This document shows, in pieces, positions 54,501 through 64,000 of a stretch of 64,000 bases of DNA; the first letter of the stretch is position 1, and every line of letters begins with the position of its first letter. The stretch comes from Dendrophyllia cribrosa (lineage: Eukaryota > Cnidaria > Anthozoa > Scleractinia > Dendrophylliidae), in the NCBI GenBank assembly GCA_024195265.1, contig JAJLRJ010000004.1, positions 42,674,488 through 42,738,487 of the forward strand. The letters are read 5' to 3'. The position numbers were made by a program, and so were the translations under genes. The notes under the pieces were generated by a model. The model was not told the DNA's origin and did no database searches. It saw only the letters and a program-made list of their open reading frames with translations.

Positions 54501-55454
54501 TAAAAAAACCCAGAGCGGTTCGGTGGGACACACCGGCCTGACCATCACACATTTACCACAGCTACGGCGTTCCTGGAAAAAAGGAGCGAGACCAACTAAA
54601 CCCCACGACGCGGTTTCTTTTTTCAGTAAAACGTTGGTGTGTTGATTGCAGTCTTGTTCTATAGCTGTAATTGCCGACTGAGCGTTTGCTCTCTAGATAT
54701 GGTAAATGGTTAAATGTGACAAAAAATGTCCTCTTTTGACCACCTGCTTTAAATACAGGGAGGACAGGTCTCGGAGCGTTGCAATGTCAGTTTATCAAGT
54801 TGTCAAGTTATCACGAAAGTCAAGTTGACTTCAAACCCAATCAAGACCGGGTTTAATGAATAAAAAAAATTAATCAACATACAACATCTCGGATGGTAAA
54901 GATGGATTTCCTCATAGTGCAAAACCGTTCAGTTTCTCTTTCCCAGCTTTACTCCGTCGAGCGAGAAACGTTGAAACTGCTGACTGAGAGTTTACTGACT
55001 AGATATAGTAGGTGGTGAAATGTGAAAAAATGTCATCTTTTGAACATCGGCTTTTAATATAGGTAGGATAGGTCTAGGAGCGTTAAAATGTCAGTTTACT
55101 AAGTTGACAAGTTATCAAACTACCATGAAAGTCAAGTTGACTTCAAACCCCAAATCGTGCACTTTTTAGCAAAGCAGCTCTTTTAACAAAGTTAACCAGC
55201 TCTCTACTAGGAGTAGTTCATCAATTTACACGAAAACTGAACGGAAGCATTTCATTCTTCCGCGGTGGTCCCCTTATTTTATTGAAGCCGTATCACTAAG
55301 TGCCTTTTGGTAGAAAATGAGCGAAATCTGTTGTTCATGTTTGTTCTTATGTTCGTTTGTGGCGGGTGGCTCTCGGACACTCCAAAGTGCGTCGGGTCAC
55401 GCTCATTCGATCGGTATTTGTCATTTAGTAGGTATACGCGCAATCCAACATATG
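48560..55454 (+). repeat. Large tandem array of 1.1-1.7 kb units, direct orientation
   Basis: The landmark CATGTTTGTTCTTAT occurs at about 49535, 50892, 52537, 53679 and 55336, giving intervals of about 1357, 1645, 1142 and 1657. Alternate landmarks are about 2.8 kb apart, so the array has a higher-order period. Longer units include a ~390-bp block starting TTTCTCTTTCCCAGC (52137 and 54943) that is nearly identical between copies. Each unit also shares CGAACGTTTCGTGAAATT, AAGAGTTGTGGTAAATGGT and ACATTGGTGTGTTGATT tracts. A run of about 27 G is at 54091-54117. Overlapping open frames of 60-185 codons are not clearly coding. Confidence 0.85.
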
Positions 55455-55690
55455 ACCGCCACAAGCTAAAAATAGAGCATGATGTTATTGATAAAACCCG
55501 TCAAACCAGTTAAAAACCGGTTATACGTTAATGAGAATCCACCGCATTTTATTCATGAGATAAAAAAAATAGCCTATGACGTCACCCCTGTTAATTGATT
55601 CCACTGCAAATTAATGAGATTCCAGCGCAAAAATACGGCTAATTTCATTCTCCTATACTACTGATAATCATAATAGGCAGAGGATTTTGC
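55455..55690 (+). repeat. Junction sequence J, copy 1
   Basis: Matches 60475-60690 in the same orientation: GACCGCCACAAGCTAAAAAT, TTATTGATAAAACCCGTC and CTCCTATACTAC. It marks the switch from the direct to the inverted part of the array. Confidence 0.85.
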
Positions 55691-55724
55691 CGACTTGAAG
55701 TGGGCGTAATAAAATGCCGATGCC

Positions 55725-58700
55725 GTTCAGTATGTCCGAAACCCACCTGCTATAAATAAACGATCATAATTAAACAAAGATGAACATCAGATTTCGCTCA
55801 TTTTCTACCAAAAGGTGGTCAACGATACGACTTCGATAAAATAAGGGAACCACCTAAAGAAATCAAATGCTTCTGTTCAGTTTTCGTGTAAATCGATAAA
55901 ACTACTCTTGAGAGGCCATCTTAAAAACTGAACGATTGTGCAGGAAATCCATCTTAGTTTCCATCCGAGATGATGCGTATAAGTTTGGGTGACTTAATTG
56001 TTTCTCAGGTAGCCTCGTCTTGATTGGGATTGATGTTAACTTGACTTTCGTGACAACTTGATAACTCGACAATTTTACAAACTGAATTTTAATGTTTCTA
56101 GTCCTACTGCCAGTCTTCTAATATAACCTATATTTAATACCGTGGTCAAAAGAGAGAATTTTTGTTACATTTCACCACTTAACATATCTAGAGAGTAAAA
56201 GCTACAGAACAAGACTCCAAAAAACCGCAAACGTTTTACTGACACTGTGTCGTGTGGTTTAGTTGATCTCACTCCTTTTTTCCAGGGACACCGTAGCTGT
56301 AGTAAATGTGTTATGGCCAGGCCGGTACGTCCCACCTTAACCGCTCTAGGGTCCTCTTCGCGTGGTTTCTTTGTTTCACCACAACCGTAGCTAGTGGGCT
56401 AAAACTCCATAGATAAGTGCAACTACTAAACACAGGACTTCGCCAGTTATTTTAAATATACATCTATATGTTACAAATGAGCGCGGATACATCATCCACT
56501 CTGGATGGGAATGAATGAATGAATGAATGAACACGGTGACCAATGAAAAAGAGCCGACAAATTGACTCACGCCGTCAAATAAGTACACCTGTCAAACCTA
56601 GCAAGTTGCTAATGAATAGCAAACAGACAAACTTTATCGTACAGTAGATTTCTTGTTACAAGTTAGTTTTCCCGGCATTAGTTGTTCAATCCCGACGCGA
56701 CAGCTGTCACAAATGGGCTACGGTGAAAACAGCGCGCCCCGCCTTCAAGTTAGCCTCTCTACGGTCATGTGCACGAGTTTGTTACTTTTTAGTAGATGCG
56801 ATTCTATTCCTGTAATGTAGATTATTTATGCGATTGTTCTAGATGGGAAAAAATACTTGTTGTTCTAAGGCGGCAGATTGACTCTGTTGAATGTCGTGGT
56901 TAAAAAATACAAGTTTTTGGTCATTTTGCGCCATTTACCACAACTCTTGAGAAACAAATGAATTTCGCGAAACGCTCGCTCCACATGATACCTTCTTTAA
57001 GAAAAATACATACCTTCTTTAAGACAAAAAAAATGATGGCTTGGGCATACCTACTAAATATCAAATACCGATCGGATGAACGTGACCCGATGCGGTTTGT
57101 TGTGTCCGAGAACCACCCACCATAAACGATCATAAGAACAAACATGCACATCAGATTTCGTCCAAATCGAAAATGGAAATTAAATGAAACGATTGAAATT
57201 CATCTGTTCATTTTACTCCTAAATCGATGGACTGCTTCTGAGAGCCGTGGTTTGTTAAAAGAGCTGCTTTGTTAAAAACTGAACGATTTTGCAGGAAATC
57301 CATCTTTACCATCCGAGATGTGTTAGTGTGGGTGATTTACTTTTATTTATTCAGTAAACCCTGTCTTGATTGGGTTTGAAGTCAACTTGACTTTCGTGAT
57401 GACTTGACAACTTGATAAAATGACATTGTAACTCTTCGACTGGACCTATCCTCCCTGTATTAAAAGCACGTGGTCAAAAGAGGACATTTTTTGTCATATT
57501 TCACCACTTACTATATCTAGATAGCAAACGCTCAGTAGGCAGTTACAGCTGCAGAACAAGACTCCAATCAACACACCAACGTTTTACTGAAAAAGACCCC
57601 GCGTCGTGTGGTTTAGTTGTGCCCTTCAATCACCAAAGCAACGAAATGTATATGTTCCAAATGAAGGCGAAAACATCATCCCCTCTGGATGGGAATGAAT
57701 GCATGAATGAACACGGTGACCAATGGAAAAGAGCCGACAAATTGACTCACAGCGTCAAACAAGAACACCTGTCAAACCTAGCAAGTTGCTGATGAATAGC
57801 AAACTGTTGCAGTAGAGTTCTTGTTAGAAGTTAGTTTTTCCGGCATTAGGTGTTCAATACCGACGCGACAGCTTTCATAAATGGGCGATGGTGCTATGTT
57901 GCGCCCCGCCTTAGCCTCTCTGTGGTCCTGTACGAGTGTATTATTTTATTAAGTAGACGTCATTCTATTTTATTAATTTCGATTTATTAAGGCGATTTTT
58001 ATATATCGGAAGAAATATATGTTGTTCTTGGTATGCTCTTTAAAAAACTATAGATCTAAAGCGGCAGATTAAGGCCGTTGAATGTCGTGGTTAAAAGATA
58101 CAAGTTTTCGGTCAATTTCCACCATTTACCACAACTCTTGAGAACTGGACAAACGAATTTCACGAAACGTTCGCCACATGTTGGCTTGCGCGTACCTACT
58201 AAATGGCAAATACCGATCGAATGAGCGTAACCGGACGCACTTTGGTGTGTCCGAGAGCCACCCGCCACAAACGATCATAAGAACAAACATGAACAACAGA
58301 TTTCGCTCATTTTCTACCAAAAGGCCCTTAGTGATACGGCTTCAATAAAATAAGGGGACCACCGGAACAATGAAATGCTTCCGTTCAGTTTACGTGTAAA
58401 TTGATGAACTACTCCTAGCAGAGAGCTCGTTAACTTTGTTAAAAAGTGCACGATTTTGGGTTTGAAGTCAACTTGACTTTCATGATAGGTTGATAACTTG
58501 TCAACTTGATAAACTGACATTTTTTATCCTACCTATATTAAAAGACGATGTTCAAACGATGACATTTTTTCACATTTCACCACCTACTATATCTAGTCAG
58601 TAAACGCTCAGTCAGCAGTTTCAACGTTTCTCGCTCGACGGAGTAAAGCTGGGAAGGAGAAACTGAACGATTTTGCAGGAAATCCATCTTTACCATCCGA

Positions 58701-59768
58701 GATGTTGTATGTTAGTGTGAGTGATTTAATTTTATTTATTCAGTAAGCCTGTCTTGATTGGGTTTGAAGTCAACTTGACTTTCGTGATAACTTGACAACT
58801 TGATAAACTGACATTGCAACGCTCCGAGACCTGTCCTCCCTGTAATTAAAGTAGGTGGTCAAAAGAAGACATTTTTTGTCACATTTCACCATTTACCATA
58901 TCTAGAGAGCAAACGCTCAGTCGGCAATTACAGCTATATAACAAGACTGCAATCAACACACCAACGTTTTACTGAAAAAAGAAACTGCGTCGTGTGGTTT
59001 AGTTGGTCTCGCTCCTTTTTTCCAGGAACGCCGTAGCTGTGGTAAATGTGTGATGGTCAGGCCGGTGTGTCCCACCGGAACCGCTTTGGTTTTTTTTACG
59101 TGTATGTTTCTCTGTTTCAAAACGTCCGTAGCTAGTTGGCTAAAGCTCCATAGATAAGTGCAACTGTGACACAGGACTTCGCCAAGTTACTTTCAATCAA
59201 CAAAGCAACTAAATGTATATGTTACAAGTTAGCGCGCGGATACATCGTCCACTCTAGATGGGAATGAATGAATGAACACGGTGACCAATGAATAAGAGCC
59301 GTCAAATTGACTCGCAGCGTCAGACAAGTACATCTGTCAAACCTAGCAGGTTGCTGATGAATAGCAAACTGACAAAATTTACCTTACAGTAGATTTGGTG
59401 TTAAAAGTTAATTTTTCCCGTATTAGTTGTTCAATCCCGACGCGACAGCTGTCAGAAATGGTCGATGGTGCGAACGCTCTCTCCCCCTCATCCCACTTAG
59501 CCTCTCTGTGGTCCTGTACCAGTGTGTTATTTGATTAAGTAGACGTCTTTCTATTTTATTAATAACTTCGATTTATTTAGGCGATTTTTATATATCGGAA
59601 GAAATATATGTTGTTCTTGGTATGCTCTTTGAAAAACTGTAGATTCAAAGCGGCAGATAGTAAGGCTGTTGAATGTCGTGGTTAAAAAATACAAGTTTTC
59701 GGTCAGTTTCCACCATTTACCACAACTCTTGAGAACTGGACAAACGAATTTCACGAAACGTTCGCCAC
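55725..59768 (-). repeat. Same array units in inverted orientation
   Basis: The reverse-complement landmark ATAAGAACAAACATG occurs at about 57132 and 58274, with a diverged one near 55763. The ~390-bp block recurs inverted at about 58310-58680. The block ends at CGTTCGCCAC, the partner of the sequence CCAACAT/GTGGCGAACG at which the direct array stops. Confidence 0.85.
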
Positions 59769-60472
59769 GATTGGTAGAACCGATTTGACAAGTTTTGACC
59801 GCCTTTTAGGTAGATGACGTCATAGGTTATTTGTTTTGAACTCATGAATAAAATGCTGTGGTATCTCATTCCACAATTCTATTGATTTCACCACCACCAT
59901 GATTCTGTTGTTTTCACCACCACCACCACCACCACCACAATTCTGTTGTTTTCAACACCACCACCACCACCACCACCGCCACCACCACCACCACCGCCAC
60001 CACCACCACAAATCTATTGTTATTACCACCACCACCACCAGCACCGCCACCACCTCCACCACCACCACAATTCTATTGTTTTCACCACCACCAAAACCAC
60101 AATTGTATTGTTTTCACCACCACCACCACCACCGCCGCCACCACCACCACCACCACCACCACCACCACCACAATTCCATTGTTTTCACCACCACCACCAC
60201 CACAATTCCATTGTTTTCATTTCTATTGTGGTGGTGGTGTTGAAAACAATAGAATTGTGGTGGTGGTGGTGGTGAAAAAAAATAGAATTGTTGTGGTGAT
60301 GAAATGAATAGAATTGTGGTGGTGGTGAAATGAATATAATTGTGGTGGTGGTGAAATCAATAGAATTGTGGAATGAGATACCACAGCATTTTATTCATGA
60401 GTTCAAAACAAATAACCTATGACGTCATTTACCTAAAAGGCGGTCAAAACTTGTCAAATCGGTTCTACCAAT
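59769..60472. mobile_element. ~700-bp palindrome with (CCA)n/(TGG)n arms
   Basis: ATTGGTAGAACCGATTTGAC at the left edge is exactly inverted at the right edge. The outer arms of about 125 bp are nearly perfect (CCTATGACGTCA, CATGAATAAAATGCTGTGG). Inside are (CCA)n blocks at 59890-60215 spaced by CAATTCTATTGTTTT, which reverse to (TGG)n at about 60228-60355. The long frames here (His-, Pro- or Thr-rich) come from the microsatellite. The outer arms are related to sequence J. Confidence 0.85.
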
Positions 60473-60474
60473 CA

Positions 60475-60690
60475 TGACCGCCACAAGCTAAAAATAGAGC
60501 ATGTTATTGATAAAACCCGTCAAACCAGTTTAAAACCGGTTATACGTTAACGAGAATCCACCGCATCTTATTCACGAGATCAAAACAAATAGCCTATGAC
60601 GTTACCCATGTTAATTTTTTCCACCGCAAATTAATGAGGTTCCACCGCAAAAATACGTTTAATTTCATTCCTCCTATACTACTATTATCT
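60475..60690 (+). repeat. Junction sequence J, copy 2
   Basis: Second copy of 55455-55690, about 90% alike, directly after the palindrome. Confidence 0.85.
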
Positions 60691-61013
60691 ATTTTGGAAA
60701 GTTAAATTTAAGTTTGTTTGCTTTCATAGAGCGTTGGGTCTCAGAAAACAGAGAAAGGTAGTATTATATTCGACGAGTTCAAAAGGTTACATCTGTGGTT
60801 TATAATTGGTGATGGATTTCGATCCAGTTTGTTTCTGCTTTAGAAAGAAAAATGAAAAGTGGGCGTAAAATGCAAATCGATTTCGCTTTTACGCCCACAT
60901 GAATGACCTCCAAGAAACACTAGAAAAACGCTAGCCTAACTTTAATAACAAGCTCATAAACGAAATGGAAGCTGGCCGCAGAAAGCGCATACAGTTCGCA
61001 TACACTACTGAAA
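60691..61013. other. Non-coding interval
   Basis: No gene recognised. A GTGGGCGTAA tract near 60858 also occurs near the end of J copy 1 (55700), so related sequence may extend here. Confidence 0.35.
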
Positions 61014-61079
61014 CTAAGAAGACCATGGAAAGAGGATGATCCTAGTGCTAGGATCATCCTCTTTCCATGGTCTTCTTAG
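61014..61079. repeat. Perfect palindrome, 32-bp arms, 2-base centre
   Basis: The left arm starts CTAAGAAGACCATGG, and the right arm is its exact reverse complement; TG separates them. No mismatch was found in either arm. Confidence 0.95.
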
Positions 61080-61285
61080 CACTAGGATCATCCGAGCGCG
61101 ACATGTTTTCTGCTTTCAGTTTACATGCAAATGGTCGCACGCTAGGATGATCCCAGCACTAGGATCATCCTATCTGAGAGGTAGAATGATGCTAGCGATA
61201 CTCCTCGTGCCGCAGTTTTGCATGTAATCCAAATGAACCTCCTAGGATCATCCTAGCACTAATCAAAGATCATCCTTTTTCCATG
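61080..61285. repeat. Scattered CTAGGATCATCC motifs
   Basis: CTAGGATCATCC or its complement appears at about 61083, 61142, 61159 and 61242, with a partial copy at about 61268. The same motif forms the centre of the perfect palindrome, so these may be degraded copies of one inverted-repeat element. Confidence 0.65.
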
Positions 61286-61990
61286 TAAATAGGGCTAAAG
61301 AATATTCGCAGGCGAGCATTTGGGCCGACAAAAATTATCCCCACACTTAAATCGGTCTCTCCTAATTTCCCTGCACTTTTAATCGCTAAACTAACAAATG
61401 ATCGAATCCAATGGTATGAAGTATGATAGTAAACTGAACTGCGAAGCCGAGACTTTATTGTTAACCCGTTTGTACCCTGCAATGTCATGCAGTTTTATAT
61501 CTTCTGTCAATAGCCTCTGAACAGACTCCTGAAATGAGAATAGGGCACAAAGGAAAAAAAATCGGCGAGCGGAGCAATGCTTGGAGAGCTAAAGCCTCAC
61601 AAGACTCCAAAATTCAATATTATTTCGCTCCAATCACCGATTTTTCTTCCATCCTTTTCCCATCTAAGGTTCACAGGCCAGTAATTTTGTCCAGGTAATG
61701 GGACTTGTTCTCTGGTCCGAGCTTCTTTAGAGGGCAATGTCTGTTTTAAAACTTTATTCAAGAATACACGCAGGGTTCTAATCTAGGAAGTTTGAGGGGT
61801 GGAAGCTCACCCCCCACCCCCCCTCAAAAAAAAAAAGTTATCATTACAGTTTATAAAATATATCGGAAAAATCATCCGGGTCAGTGTACATGAAGCAAGC
61901 ATTTCTTGTCAAAGGACACTATATGTAATTGAACACAACCTTGGTGTGGAGAGAAGCCCCGACCGGAAAACAAGTTCTACTGCCTATCTG
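61286..61990. other. Non-coding interval
   Basis: Nothing recognised apart from a C-rich/A-rich tract near 61809-61838. Confidence 0.4.
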
Positions 61991-61994
61991 GATG

Positions 61995-62060
61995 AAATGA
62001 ATGTAAATATATGAATGTAAATATATGAATGAATGTAAATATATGAATGAATGTAAATAT
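61995..62060. repeat. Short tandem repeat, ATGAATGTAAATAT type
   Basis: Four units of 14-18 bases built from ATGAATGTAAATAT, some with an extra GAAT. Confidence 0.85.
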
Positions 62061-62309
62061 GTGAACTGCGGATCCTATTTTTTTTATTTTCTCGGTTGTC
62101 AGTGCGATTCTTGAAAGCTTTTATCATAAACGTTTGTTTTCCTGCCTTTTTTGTCAGTTTTATGCCTTGCTGACGTCTATAAAACCAGTTAAACATGATG
62201 TCACCTGATGATATTTTCACCCAGCTCTGCTGAATTTTTTTTTTATCAGACATCGTAATAGTGCACCTAAACCCAAAATTGTTTTTTCGCGTAATCAACT
62301 CTATGTACG

Positions 62310-62680
62310 TTGAAAAGTTGAAAAGTTTTCTTGTTTTTAACGTTGCGTTAGTGAATTATAGAGGTTTGAATTAACAAAATGTTAATAAGATGACGTCAAG
62401 TCAAGACTCGTTCAATATACAACTACTTGTTTCCACCTCCAAGTAATATTTTTTACAAATCAATTGACTATTAACAGTTTTTATTTAGTATTTCTTAAAT
62501 TGATTATCCTTAAGCTGTGAACTGCGTATTGTAAATTGAAGTAGAAATAATAGTAAAGTCTTGATTTGACGTCACCTAATTAGCATTTTGTAAATTCAAA
62601 TCTCTATAACTCACTAACGCGACGTTAAAAACAAGAAATATTTCACTATTCGACTTTTCAAAATTGATTACATCGTCATG
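62310..62680. mobile_element. Foldback MITE
   Basis: CTTGTTTTTAACGTTGCGTTAG (left, about 62329) is inverted at the right as CTAACGCGACGTTAAAAACAAG. Inner tracts TATAGAGGTTTGAATT / AATTCAAATCTCTATA and GATGACGTCAAGTC / GATTTGACGTCACC extend the arms to about 90 bp each. No coding frame. Confidence 0.8.
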
Positions 62681-63104
62681 TCTTTGAGGTTGTTTAAAAA
62701 ACTGCTTCAAGAGAGTATTATTAAAGTACTTTTTCAACAACATCACACACGCACAGACTATCTTTTTGTATATTAATTATTTTATTAATTTTTACAATTT
62801 CTCTGATCTTTGTTTTTCTTGATTTCTTCTTCTCCATTAATTATCCTGTAATTAAAAAAAATATATGCTTTAGACTTTTACAGGTTTTTCCGCAGTAGAA
62901 AATTTCAAAAATACCCAACGAGAACCAATATCAATACTTTAAGTCGGCTTATGTGTATTAATCTAAGTACTTTTTTGATTTCTCTCACAACTTTATCGCT
63001 AACTTTAAACCCCACTCATGCATGAGAGATGACCAAATTCACATAGAATATAACGGATTACTCTGGCAACCTCTTCATTAAATTCAGCGCTGAACCAAAC
63101 AATT

Positions 63105-63225
63105 TATTATTTTGGCTGCTGTGATATTATCAACCACAAGTTATCTATGCTTCTGATTGGTTCACAAATAGTGACATTAAACAGGCTTACATCATATCAG
63201 CACATGCACCAAAATAATAAGCCCT
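63105..63225. mobile_element. Short MITE with TTATTATTTTGG ends
   Basis: TTATTATTTTGGCTGCTGTG at the left is inverted at the right as GCACATGCACCAAAATAATAA with changes. Length about 120 bp. Confidence 0.6.
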
Positions 63226-63529
63226 CCTTAAGCCCCTTCCTGAAATAAACAAAAGGTACCGAAATCTTTCATAAGTCCCCCCCTCCCCTCACTTCAGTAT
63301 AAAGTGGAATAAAACTAAAATGCTAGTACATCAATACACTGCAATTAAAGGGATGGGGGCTTATTAAAAGGGGGAGGCTTAATAGAGGGAGGAAGCTTAG
63401 TGACTTGTTCAAAGTCGTAGTTCTATGTTAAGCATATATGTAAAGGAAACAACTGGGGGTTTTTCACCATCAACACAACTCGCCACACATTATACAACAA
63501 ATATTAAAGAAATAAAAAAGATCCGAGTG

Positions 63530-63670
63530 CATTGTTGAGTTATATAAGTATACAGGAATTTTTAAGAACACAAGAGATGTGCAGAGAAGCATGAGCCGAA
63601 GGCAAGTACTTCTCGCTTTTCTTGGGTGTTCTTAAAAATTTGCAAGTGCTTAATATACAACTCAATGCAT
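63530..63670. mobile_element. Hairpin MITE
   Basis: TTGAGTTATATAAG and AATTTTTAAGAACAC at the left pair with GTGTTCTTAAAAATT and CTTAATATACAACTCAA at the right. The loop is about 50 bases. No coding frame. Confidence 0.7.
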
Positions 63671-64000
63671 GAGGAACAAGTTTGTTATTTCTTTTATAAA
63701 ATAAAATCGACCACAAAGGGACAAAAATTCATCAGACAACAGAAATGAGCGTGCATGTTTTATCAAGTTCTTATGAACTTGGTTTGACCAATCATAGAGT
63801 GCATTTCCTTAAGCATTTTATAAAGTGTTTCAACGAACTACAATATCACTGAAAAAGCAACATAAACAAAGTGGCAGTGGTGGGGGAGCTTCATAGAGGG
63901 AGGGTTTTTTTTTAAAGGCAGAGGGGGGGGGGGGGGGGGGGGGGGGGATATTAGGAGGGCTTAAAAGTGAGTGAGGATAAATAAAGAAAATATGGTAATA
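63671..64000. other. Non-coding end of window with poly-G run
   Basis: No gene seen. A run of about 24 G lies at 63925-63948 next to an AGAGGGAGG motif, which also appears near 63384. Confidence 0.4.

Noticed and set aside
59899..60307. Three overlapping frames of 96-114 codons rich in His, Pro or Thr
   Set aside because: They are three readings of the same (CCA)n/(TGG)n microsatellite and carry no other protein feature.
48560..60690. Repeat array considered as a CRISPR array or rDNA spacer
   Set aside because: Units are over 1 kb without short repeat-spacer structure, the genome is eukaryotic, and no rRNA sequence is present.

Overview
The window is eukaryotic DNA, most likely from an anthozoan cnidarian (stony coral or sea anemone). 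The evidence is indirect: AT-rich sequence, spliced genes with GT/AG junctions, a TRIM gene of RING-B-box-B-box-coiled coil-filamin type, an ALK-type glycine-rich protein, and a mix of retroelements (BEL/Pao, Copia, tyrosine-recombinase Ngaro-like, GIY-YIG Penelope-like) typical of those genomes. No rRNA, tRNA, CRISPR array or operon was seen.

Host genes are few. A single-exon TRIM45-like gene lies at 2414-3847 (+). Two exons of a secreted-looking glycine-rich protein lie at 26776-27261 and 27795-28174 (+). From 36.5 to 40.3 kb (+) there are pieces of a proprotein convertase: a P domain broken by a stop and a frameshift (36564-36912), then two acidic exons (38775-38928, 39709-40253), the last of which carries a P-domain-like end.

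The rest is mostly mobile DNA, often nested. 6674-9267 is a long-arm foldback element, inside an older repeat, that may have captured a piece of a class C receptor gene. 10.95-18.48 kb is a Penelope-like element (PLE) split by a 311-bp MITE and by a nearly intact, very young BEL/Pao element (11955-17828, LTRs differing at one base). 19475-24561 is a Ngaro/PAT-type tyrosine-recombinase retroelement with A1-ORFs-B1-A2-B2 repeats, inserted in a second copy of the 5.3-6.7 kb repeat, so an empty site is available for comparison. 29275-34318 is a decayed Copia element with a perfect 5-bp target duplication, itself split by a TTAA-flanked MITE. 46.2-47.4 kb is another PLE relic that ends in a hammerhead-ribozyme-like motif.

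The last quarter holds the most unusual structure. 48.56-55.45 kb is an array of 1.1-1.7 kb units with a higher-order period near 2.8 kb. The same units then run in the opposite orientation to 59.77 kb. The inverted block is bounded by two copies of one junction sequence (55455-55690, 60475-60690) and by a ~700-bp palindrome filled with (CCA)n/(TGG)n. Beyond it lie a perfect 32-bp-arm palindrome (61014-61079) and several small inverted-repeat elements. Duplicated shreds of the TRIM upstream region (45.16-45.42 kb) and of the glycine-rich last exon (44.47-44.53 kb) show local segmental duplication.
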